DNA of 6,596 nucleotides from assembly GCA_002434915.1 (NCBI GenBank), contig DJLG01000091.1:1324-7919 (forward strand), given 5' to 3'. The DNA is from Proteobacteria bacterium UBA6522. GTDB taxonomy: Bacteria; Pseudomonadota; Gammaproteobacteria; Steroidobacterales; Rariloculaceae. A program made the translations under genes and the position numbers. Below are positions 1 through 5,201 of this stretch, piece by piece. A model generated the notes under the pieces. The model had not been told where the DNA came from, did no database searches, and worked only from the letters and a program-made list of their open reading frames with translations. Every line of letters begins with the position of its first letter. The stretch's first letter is position 1.

Positions 1-1
1 A

Positions 2-529
2 AGTTTTGATACTGATAAGCTGACGTGGGTAAATCAACAGTGGATAAAAAGGCTTTCTACTGAACGTTTAGTGCTTGAACTAAAACGGTTTCTCAGTGTA
101 GATGGCATAGAGACTAAAGATTTAATGCTACTTGAGAAACTTGTTGAAATTCAACGTGATAGAGCTCAAACATTTGTAGAAATGGTTGATAAGAGTCGCT
201 TCGTATATCAAGAACCTAAGCAATATGCTGTAAAAGCTGCAAAGAAACATATGGGGCACAATGCTCTGCCTATACTTGAGAGCTTGATGGCGATGCTGGG
301 TAATTTAGACGAGTGGACAGTCGATTCTACTCAGTTCGCTGTTGAAGAAGTAGCAAAACAATTGAATCTGAAGATGGGTAAGGTGGCTCAACCGCTTAGA
401 GTTGCAATAACTGGCGATTCAGCATCTCCCGGGATAGGACAGACTCTTTTACTCTTAGGTCAGGAGAAGACTCTTATACGGATTAAAACAGCAGTTCAAT
501 ACGTAAAAGGTTTAGAAAAAATAGGCTAG
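2..529 (+). CDS. gltX: Glutamyl-tRNA synthetase, C-terminal part (5' end outside window)
   Basis: GltX attaches glutamate to tRNA-Glu in the cytoplasm, using ATP. The frame is open from the left edge (first full codon at position 2) to TAG at 527-529, giving 175 residues. Bacterial GltX is usually about 470-490 residues, so this is roughly the last third: the junction after the catalytic Rossmann fold and the helical class I anticodon-binding domain. Family signatures are FDTDKLTWVNQQWI near the beginning (fragment residues 2-15), the AAKKH segment (79-83) and KMGKVAQPLRVAITG (124-138), all at the positions expected from E. coli GltX. The KMSKR loop and HIGH motif lie outside the window. An internal ATG at 71 is not the start, because homology continues upstream of it. 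mobA follows after 136 bp. No frameshift or truncation is seen at the 3' end. Confidence 0.96.
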   Translation, partial: SFDTDKLTWVNQQWIKRLSTERLVLELKRFLSVDGIETKDLMLLEKLVEIQRDRAQTFVEMVDKSRFVYQEPKQYAVKAAKKHMGHNALPILESLMAMLGNLDEWTVDSTQFAVEEVAKQLNLKMGKVAQPLRVAITGDSASPGIGQTLLLLGQEKTLIRIKTAVQYVKGLEKIG

Positions 530-605
530 CTTATATAAAGCAATGAGTAAATTTTCGATATGCTGGTTGTTGTTTTAATTAGTAAATACAAATCTCTTTA
601 TCTAG

Positions 606-620
606 GTCTCACTTTGAGAC
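606..620. repeat. Perfect 5-bp inverted repeat upstream of mobA
   Basis: GTCTC (606-610) and GAGAC (616-620) form a perfect inverted repeat around a 5-base spacer. The right arm overlaps a possible -35 element for mobA (TTGAGA, 614-619). A run of seven T begins only at 629, eight bases past the repeat, so this is a poor intrinsic terminator for gltX. A small operator or a chance repeat are both possible. Confidence 0.3.
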
Positions 621-643
621 TATGAACATTTTTTTGGGATAAA
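614..643 (+). promoter_or_regulatory. Possible sigma-70 promoter for mobA
   Basis: TTGAGA (614-619, five of six matches to TTGACA) is followed after 18 bp by GATAAA (638-643, four of six matches to TATAAT). Transcription would start near 650, just ahead of the mobA ribosome binding site at 655-658. The gap after gltX is long enough to hold a promoter. The match was made by eye and is only moderate. Confidence 0.3.
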
Positions 644-654
644 TTTACCTAAAT

Positions 655-658
655 AAGG
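655..658 (+). promoter_or_regulatory. Ribosome binding site fixing the TTG start of mobA
   Basis: AAGG lies 7 bases before the TTG at 666. An in-frame TAA at 660-662 rules out any start further upstream. The first in-frame ATG (codon 26) falls inside the nucleotide-binding motif, so the gene must begin at a non-ATG codon. TTG codons 7 and 10 are less well placed alternatives. Confidence 0.7.
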
Positions 659-665
659 CTAACGC

Positions 666-1280
666 TTGAAAAAAACAAAACCTTTGAAACAGTTGGCGAC
701 CCTTCGTGGGCTTGTACTAGCGGGTGGGTCAAGTGCCAGAATGGGGCGTGATAAGGGCTCTATCGAATACCATGGAGTTGCACAGGTATTATGGCTTCAG
801 CAGTTATTAGCTGAATTGTGCGAGTCAGTTTATATTTCAATAAGCCCTAAACTGAGGGAGATGACTCCTTATCGTGACTTACCTCTTATTGTGGATCAGC
901 ATTCAGTAAAGGGTCCTGCAGCTGGTCTTCTTTCTGCATGGGAAGTCTTTCCAGAATCTGCTTGGCTAGCCGTTGCAATTGATCTGCCATTTATCAATAA
1001 AGCTTTATTAGAAAATCTTAAGAAGGGGCGAGAACCAAATAGTCTTGCTACTGCTTACCTGCATAATTCTGGTGTATTAGAGCCTGTATGTGCGGTTTAT
1101 GAGCCACATGCTCGGCAAGAACTAATTAAAGATATAAAAGATAAAAATGTTTCTTTAAGGCGAGTTCTGGAGTTTGGTCCCACCACTAAGCTACCTCTTT
1201 CTAAGTCTAGAATTTTGACAAGCATTAATACACCTGAAGAGCATAAAGAAGCTTGTATGAGACTTTCATCCAATAATTAA
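666..1280 (+). CDS. mobA: Molybdenum cofactor guanylyltransferase (MobA)
   Basis: MobA transfers GMP from GTP to Mo-molybdopterin, making the guanine dinucleotide cofactor used by DMSO-reductase-type molybdoenzymes in the cytoplasm. The 204-residue product is close to E. coli MobA (194) and is a single nucleotidyltransferase-fold domain. The signature loop LAGGSSARMGRDKG spans residues 18-31, with K30 as the nucleotide-contacting lysine. KGPAAGLLSA (82-91) corresponds to the usual GPLAG motif. D106 in VAIDLPF is the likely Mg-binding aspartate. EPVCAVYEP (139-147) and SINTPEEH (186-193) match the family's C-terminal motifs. The start is TTG with a ribosome binding site 7 bases upstream. No mobB or other molybdenum gene is in the window, so the context does not confirm the pathway. 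A related nucleotidyltransferase with another substrate (for example a MocA-like cytidylyltransferase) is less likely, given the C-terminal motifs. Confidence 0.88.
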   Translation: MKKTKPLKQLATLRGLVLAGGSSARMGRDKGSIEYHGVAQVLWLQQLLAELCESVYISISPKLREMTPYRDLPLIVDQHSVKGPAAGLLSAWEVFPESAWLAVAIDLPFINKALLENLKKGREPNSLATAYLHNSGVLEPVCAVYEPHARQELIKDIKDKNVSLRRVLEFGPTTKLPLSKSRILTSINTPEEHKEACMRLSSNN

Positions 1281-1348
1281 AATGATTGTTCCTAACCTAA
1301 CTTTTTAGACATTAACTATGATCATGACAGCAATTCGTTGTTCATTTT

Positions 1349-1353
1349 AAGGG
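1349..1353 (+). promoter_or_regulatory. Ribosome binding site for the TTG start of dusA
   Basis: AAGGG lies 10 bases before the TTG at 1364. Between the in-frame stop TGA at 1325-1327 and the conserved SVAPMM motif there is no ATG or GTG. Translation must therefore start at this TTG or at the TTG five codons later (1379), and 1364 is the better placed of the two. Confidence 0.6.
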
Positions 1354-1363
1354 TCTTAATCAA

Positions 1364-2359
1364 TTGAACCTTAATCGTTTGCTTTCTGTAGCACCAATGA
1401 TGGAACGTACTGACCGTCATTGCCGGTATTTCCTGAAACTCATATCTCCCAATAGCTGGCTCTATACAGAGATGATTACAGCTTCTGCACTTACAGATGG
1501 AGGGCGCCTAGACCTTTTGAAATTTAACCCATTTGAGCACCCCGTAGCTCTTCAGTTGGGTGGTAGTGACATAGAAAAATTATCGCAGGCTGCCTACCTA
1601 GGTGCTAAGGCGGGATATGATGAGATTAATCTTAATGTTGGATGCCCTAGTTCCCGTGTTCAGTCGGGGCGGTTTGGTGCATCTTTGATGGCTGAGCCTG
1701 CAACGGTAGCTTCTTGCGTTAGAGCTATGGCACGGATAGTAGATATTCCTATTACCGTTAAAACAAGACTTGGAATTGATAACCTTGATAGCTATGAGTT
1801 TTTACATGAGTTTGTTGGCGTCATATCGAATGCTGGTTGTCGTACGGTCATGATTCATGCACGTAAGGCACTATTAGCTGGTTTAAGTCCAAAACAGAAC
1901 CGTGAGATACCTCCTCTCAATTATGAGCGGGTATATAGATTGAAGAAAGATTATCCTTCTTTAGAAATAATCCTTAATGGCGGGTTAGAAGCTGAAGCTA
2001 AAGTTCTTGAGGTGCTAAAGCATGTAGATGGTGTAATGCTTGGGCGTCAGGCTTATAACAATCCTTGCTTACTAGGTAGATTAGACTCAATACTCTTCGA
2101 AGGCTCTCCCCCGGTTTTTCGAGAGAATGTTTTAGAAAAATATTTGCTTTATATCAGCAGAGAATTAAATGATGGTACTCCACTGAACATAATGATTAGA
2201 CCTTTATTTGGGCTATATAAGGGATGCCCAGGAAGTAAGGCGTGGCGTTGCTTTTTAGGAGAATTGCCGGGAGGTGAGCAAGGCTATGAATTATTATGCG
2301 AATTCCATCAGACATTGCTACAAAGCCGAGTTCCCCCTCTTAAATTAGCTTCCAGGTAA
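1364..2359 (+). CDS. dusA: tRNA-dihydrouridine(20/20a) synthase DusA
   Basis: DusA is an FMN- and NADPH-dependent enzyme that reduces uridine 20/20a in the tRNA D-loop to dihydrouridine. The 331-residue product has the family's usual length and layout: an N-terminal TIM barrel, then a helical tRNA-binding domain. SVAPMM (8-13) opens the barrel. TDRHCRYF (16-23) and YTEM (34-37) follow. The catalytic cysteine is C94 in NLNVGCPS. RVQSGRFGA (98-106) is a DusA-type signature. K133 and H165 (HARK, 165-168) are expected to contact FMN or the substrate uridine. GLSPKQNREIPPL (173-185) is diagnostic of DusA over DusB or DusC. NGG (205-207) and GR (227-228) bind the FMN phosphate. Oddities are ER at 14-15, where DusA usually reads DW, T134 in VKTRLGID where many have H, and L170 where W is common. 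None touches the catalytic cysteine. mobA lies 83 bp upstream. Confidence 0.95.
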   Translation: MNLNRLLSVAPMMERTDRHCRYFLKLISPNSWLYTEMITASALTDGGRLDLLKFNPFEHPVALQLGGSDIEKLSQAAYLGAKAGYDEINLNVGCPSSRVQSGRFGASLMAEPATVASCVRAMARIVDIPITVKTRLGIDNLDSYEFLHEFVGVISNAGCRTVMIHARKALLAGLSPKQNREIPPLNYERVYRLKKDYPSLEIILNGGLEAEAKVLEVLKHVDGVMLGRQAYNNPCLLGRLDSILFEGSPPVFRENVLEKYLLYISRELNDGTPLNIMIRPLFGLYKGCPGSKAWRCFLGELPGGEQGYELLCEFHQTLLQSRVPPLKLASR

Positions 2360-2396
2360 GTTTTTTTGGTCAATATATATTTCTATTAAGTAACGA

Positions 2397-2427
2397 TTGA
2401 TATGGCTACAATGCTTTGATTTATATA
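2397..2427 (+). promoter_or_regulatory. Possible sigma-70 promoter for the methyltransferase gene
   Basis: TTGATA (2397-2402, five of six matches to TTGACA) is followed by an AT-rich -10 region, TTTATATA (2420-2427). The exact hexamer, and so the spacing of 17 to 19 bp, is unclear. Transcription would start around 2433-2436, leaving a leader of about 22-25 bases before the TTG at 2458. Assigned by eye only. Confidence 0.3.
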
Positions 2428-2444
2428 GCAGTAATATTGTGATT

Positions 2445-2450
2445 GAGGAG
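2445..2450 (+). promoter_or_regulatory. Strong ribosome binding site deciding the methyltransferase start
   Basis: GAGGAG is a near-perfect Shine-Dalgarno sequence 7 bases before the TTG at 2458. A longer reading from the TTG at 2443 would place this sequence inside the coding region as codons 1-3, which is unlikely. The first in-frame ATG (2494) has no comparable site. Confidence 0.75.
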
Positions 2451-2457
2451 ACTTGAC

Positions 2458-3279
2458 TTGGCAGGGGTAAGCTCAAAAAAAGATAAGCCTACGATGGCAG
2501 AACAGGCTGATGTCCATGAACTGTATGAAGAGGCTGTTCAGAATGTTGAGACGGAAGTAGAGTTTGTTGCTGAAACTTTTCAGGGGTTAAGAGGCAGGCC
2601 AGCAGTAACTTTTCGTGAAGATTTTTGTGGTACTGCAAGTGCATCATGCGAATGGGTTAGAACAGATCCCGCACACAAGGCAGTTGGAGTAGATATTGAC
2701 TCTAATGTTCTAGAGTGGGGAAAAATTAACCGAGTAGGGCGCCTATCCGAGTCTGAAAAAGCAAGGATTAAGCTCTTCAACAAAGATGTAATGGAGGCTG
2801 AAACTGGAATTGTTGACATCGTTGCAGCCTTTAATTTTAGTTATTGGATTTTTCGGAAGCGTAATAAATTACGCGAGTATTTGTCTCAAGCTTATTCAAT
2901 GCTTGCTTCTGATGGGTTGCTTTTCTTGGATGTTTACGGTGGACCAGAAGCCTATGAAGAACAAACGGAAAAAACAAAACATGATGGATTTACTTATATT
3001 TGGGACCAAGCAGAATTTGAACCAGTAACAGGACATGCTCTTTGTCATATACATTTTAAATTTCCTGATGGTTCAAGGTTAAAGAAGGCTTTTAGTTACG
3101 AATGGCGCATATGGACATTGCCGGAGTTGCGAGAAGTATTAGAAGAGGTTGGGTTCAAAAAGGTTCGTGTATATTGGGAAGATGAAGACGAGGATGGAGA
3201 AGGTTCTGGAGAGTATTCCGAAGATGACACAGGCGAGGCAGACTTAGCTTGGATAGCCTATGTAGTAGCTGAAAAATAG
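2458..3279 (+). CDS. Class I SAM-dependent methyltransferase, substrate unknown
   Basis: The 273-residue product has a Rossmann-type methyltransferase fold. With TTG 2458 as residue 1, motif I is EDFCGTASAS (54-63), a form in which FCGTA replaces the common GxGxG loop. The acidic ribose-binding end of strand 2 is VGVDID (76-81). NKDV (108-111) fits the adenine-contact region. VAAFNFSYWIF (123-133) takes the place of motif IV, and LASDGLLFLDVYGG (149-162) fits motif V. The C-terminal part carries an acidic, glycine-rich stretch (about 241-257) before the closing WIAYVVAEK strand. Relatives of this type occur widely as uncharacterised proteins, and I do not recognise a substrate. Lying after dusA could hint at RNA work, but the 98-bp gap and possible own promoter make that weak. 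No signal peptide or membrane segment is seen, so it is probably cytosolic. It converges on pckG, with 27 bp between the stops. Confidence 0.85.
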   Translation: MAGVSSKKDKPTMAEQADVHELYEEAVQNVETEVEFVAETFQGLRGRPAVTFREDFCGTASASCEWVRTDPAHKAVGVDIDSNVLEWGKINRVGRLSESEKARIKLFNKDVMEAETGIVDIVAAFNFSYWIFRKRNKLREYLSQAYSMLASDGLLFLDVYGGPEAYEEQTEKTKHDGFTYIWDQAEFEPVTGHALCHIHFKFPDGSRLKKAFSYEWRIWTLPELREVLEEVGFKKVRVYWEDEDEDGEGSGEYSEDDTGEADLAWIAYVVAEK

Positions 3280-3300
3280 GGGGCTACTAAGTTTTAAACG

Positions 3301-3330
3301 ACAATCCTAAGTGAGTGCTTCAAGGATTGT
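3301..3330. terminator. Probable bidirectional terminator hairpin between convergent genes
   Basis: ACAATCCT (3301-3308) and AGGATTGT (3323-3330) are perfectly complementary over 8 bp. AAG (3309-3311) and CTT (3318-3320) can extend the stem past a two-base bulge. It lies where the methyltransferase and pckG transcripts converge, and the pckG stop codon (3307-3309) sits in the stem. The flanking T tracts are weak (GTTT on the + strand side, CGTTT reading the other way), so termination efficiency is uncertain. Confidence 0.5.
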
Positions 3331-5115
3331 TTGGTGTTCAGTTTTTAACCTTTCTGGTAATCGGTCCCCATAGCTTTCTAAATATTCACCTATTTGTAAC
3401 ATTTCTTCATGCCATTCCTTAGTATCAACAGCTAAGAGTTGGGCAAGAACGTCTGGTGATACATCTAGGCCTGAAACATCTATGCTTTCTACTTTTGGAA
3501 GAAATCCTATTGGTAGAGAATCTGCTTCAACCCGGCCTTCGCATCGGTCGATTATCCACCTTAGAACACGGAGATTTTCGCCGAAACCAGGCCATAGAAA
3601 ACGATCGTTTTTATCCCGACGAAACCAATTAACATGAAATATCTTAGGTAGTTTTTCTGACCGCTTTTCAAAGCTAAGCCAGTGTTCCCAATAGTCAGCA
3701 AAGTTGTAGCCACAGAATGGCTTCATCGCCATAGGGTCACGACGAACTATGCCTACTTCACCAGTCGCAGCAGCAGTAGTTTCTGAGGCAACACTCGCGC
3801 CAACCAAAACACCATGCGCCCAGTCTTTAGCTTGATATACCAGAGGTGCAAGACCACGACGTCGCCCTCCAAAAACTAGGGCTGTTATAGGTACACCTTC
3901 GGCAGCCTCGGCTAGACTTGAATAGCCTGGGTTATTCTGTGCGGATACTGTAAAGCGAGAGTTAGGGTGGGCAGCATCACCGTTTTCTGATGTATATGGT
4001 CTTCCCTGCCAGTCGGTTACTGGTTGTCCAGTTTCCTTGTCTTCCCACCATGGTTCATTGTCAGCAGTTACAGCAACATTAGTGAAAATTGTTTTACTAC
4101 TGATCGCATCATAGGCATTGGGGTTAGTTTTTCGATTGGTTCCTGGAACCACTCCAAAAAGCCCCGCTTCTGGATTAATTGCTCGTAATTGCCCTTCATT
4201 GTCTAGGTGCATCCAGGCTATATCATCACCTAATGTCCAAACCTTCCATCCTTTATGACTTTCCGGTGGGATAAGCATTGCTAGATTGGTTTTGCCGCAC
4301 TGTGAAGGGAAGGCGCAAGCGAGGTAATGTATTTCTCCTTCAGGATTTTCAATACCCACTATTAACATGTGCTCCGCAAGCCAACCCTCAGTTTGAGCTT
4401 GATAGCTTGCAATTCTTAGTGCATGACATTTTTTCCCAAGTAACGCATTACCACCATAACCGGACCCGTAACTCATAATGCTAAGTTCTTCAGGGAAGTG
4501 CATTATGTATCGTCTGTCTGGATCTAACTCGCCGATTGAGTGGAGTCCTTTTATGAAACTACCGGTTTCTTCTATGTTAGATAGAGCCTCATTACCCATC
4601 CTGGTCATTAAGTACATATTTGCTGCAACATAGGTGCTATCGGTTATCTCAACCCCATAACGGGAGTACGATGAACCCATAGGTCCCATGCAATACGGTA
4701 TGACATACATTGTGCGGCCTTGCATGCAGCCTGAAAAGAAACCCATCATCATTTCTTTTGCCTTGGTTGGGGGCATCCAATTATTGTTTGGTCCTGAATC
4801 AATCTCGTTTTCAGAACAAACATATGTAAGGTGTTCCACCCTAGCTACATCCTTAGGGTCGGAGCGATGAAGATAACAATCAGGATAATTATCTTGATTA
4901 AGTTCAAGTAGGTCTCCCCCTCCAAGCATCTCTTGAACAAAGGTGTCATATTCTTCCGAGGTTCCCGTGCACCAATGAATTTGATCAGGTTTAGTGAGTT
5001 CAGCTATGTCGTTAACCCAGTTGCTGAGAGCTTTTAATCGAGTAGTCATAGACCCTGCATAAAAAGTAGATGATTGATAAGGCCGGAGTATAGCGACCTT
5101 GCTAAAAGATTCCAT
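3307..5115 (-). CDS. pckG: Phosphoenolpyruvate carboxykinase, GTP-dependent
   Basis: PckG converts oxaloacetate plus GTP to phosphoenolpyruvate, CO2 and GDP, the entry step of gluconeogenesis from TCA-cycle intermediates. It is cytosolic and Mn-dependent. The 602-residue length matches bacterial GTP-type enzymes (about 600-610) rather than ATP-type PckA (about 540). By analogy to the rat enzyme, R92 (ARVEH) binds substrate. SYGSGYGGNALLGKKC (215-230) carries the substrate tyrosine Y220 and Mn ligand K228, and H249 (AEHM) is a second ligand. FPSQCGKTN (269-277) is the P-loop with the hallmark cysteine C273. GDDIAWM (296-302) supplies Mn ligand D298. The flexible lid is about 444-455, and FLWPGFGEN (506-514) forms the guanine pocket. 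Q272 replaces the usual alanine of FPSACGKTN. The ATG at 5115 has no clear ribosome binding site. The in-frame ATG at 5049 (M23) opens the part resembling other PckG N-termini and has AGGG just upstream, so the true protein may be 580 residues. Function is secure; the start is not. Confidence 0.95.
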   Translation of the reverse strand: MESFSKVAILRPYQSSTFYAGSMTTRLKALSNWVNDIAELTKPDQIHWCTGTSEEYDTFVQEMLGGGDLLELNQDNYPDCYLHRSDPKDVARVEHLTYVCSENEIDSGPNNNWMPPTKAKEMMMGFFSGCMQGRTMYVIPYCMGPMGSSYSRYGVEITDSTYVAANMYLMTRMGNEALSNIEETGSFIKGLHSIGELDPDRRYIMHFPEELSIMSYGSGYGGNALLGKKCHALRIASYQAQTEGWLAEHMLIVGIENPEGEIHYLACAFPSQCGKTNLAMLIPPESHKGWKVWTLGDDIAWMHLDNEGQLRAINPEAGLFGVVPGTNRKTNPNAYDAISSKTIFTNVAVTADNEPWWEDKETGQPVTDWQGRPYTSENGDAAHPNSRFTVSAQNNPGYSSLAEAAEGVPITALVFGGRRRGLAPLVYQAKDWAHGVLVGASVASETTAAATGEVGIVRRDPMAMKPFCGYNFADYWEHWLSFEKRSEKLPKIFHVNWFRRDKNDRFLWPGFGENLRVLRWIIDRCEGRVEADSLPIGFLPKVESIDVSGLDVSPDVLAQLLAVDTKEWHEEMLQIGEYLESYGDRLPERLKTEHQTILEALT

Positions 5116-5144
5116 AGGTTAAGCGTATGAAACCAACTTTTTTT

Positions 5145-5173
5145 ATTCTATTTGTCGTTCGCAATGCTTGAGC
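5145..5173 (-). promoter_or_regulatory. Weak candidate promoter for pckG
   Basis: On the - strand, TAGAAT (complement of 5145-5150) matches TATAAT at five of six positions. A -35 at 16-18 bp would fall within about 5167-5174, with only poor matches. It would start transcription near 5138, about 22 bases before the ATG at 5115. It overlaps the candidate promoter of the divergent helicase gene. Confidence 0.22.
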
Positions 5174-5186
5174 AGCAGGATATAGT
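5158..5186 (+). promoter_or_regulatory. Candidate sigma-70 promoter for the helicase gene
   Basis: TTCGCA (5158-5163, four of six matches to TTGACA) and TATAGT (5181-5186, five of six matches to TATAAT) are separated by exactly 17 bp. Transcription would begin near 5193, only about 9 bases before the ATG at 5202, or at the ATG at 5193. No LexA box (CTG-N10-CAG) is visible between 5116 and 5201. Confidence 0.4.
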
Positions 5187-5201
5187 GTGGGGATGATAGA
5201 A

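Noticed and set aside
606..635. Intrinsic terminator after gltX (repeat at 606-620 plus T run at 629-635)
   Set aside because: The stem has only 5 perfect pairs and the T run starts 8 bases past it, unlike a canonical terminator. It is reported only as an inverted repeat.
1318..1350. A 10-codon reading frame (MIMTAIRCSF) ending just before the dusA ribosome binding site, as a possible leader peptide
   Set aside because: It has no ribosome binding site, no run of regulatory codons and no attenuator-like hairpins after it. It is most likely chance.
2580..3028. Open frames on both strands inside the methyltransferase gene (2580-2819 minus, 2810-3028 plus)
   Set aside because: They lie in other frames of a gene with clear domain motifs, lack recognisable motifs of their own and have no convincing ribosome binding sites.
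4278..4870. Plus-strand open frames inside pckG (4278-4478, 4688-4870)
   Set aside because: They are antisense to highly conserved PckG motifs (P-loop, Mn ligands), so their openness is explained by the real gene.
5116..5201. LexA/SOS control of the YoaA-like helicase
   Set aside because: I looked for CTG-N10-CAG in the divergent intergenic region and found none, so SOS control is not supported by the sequence.
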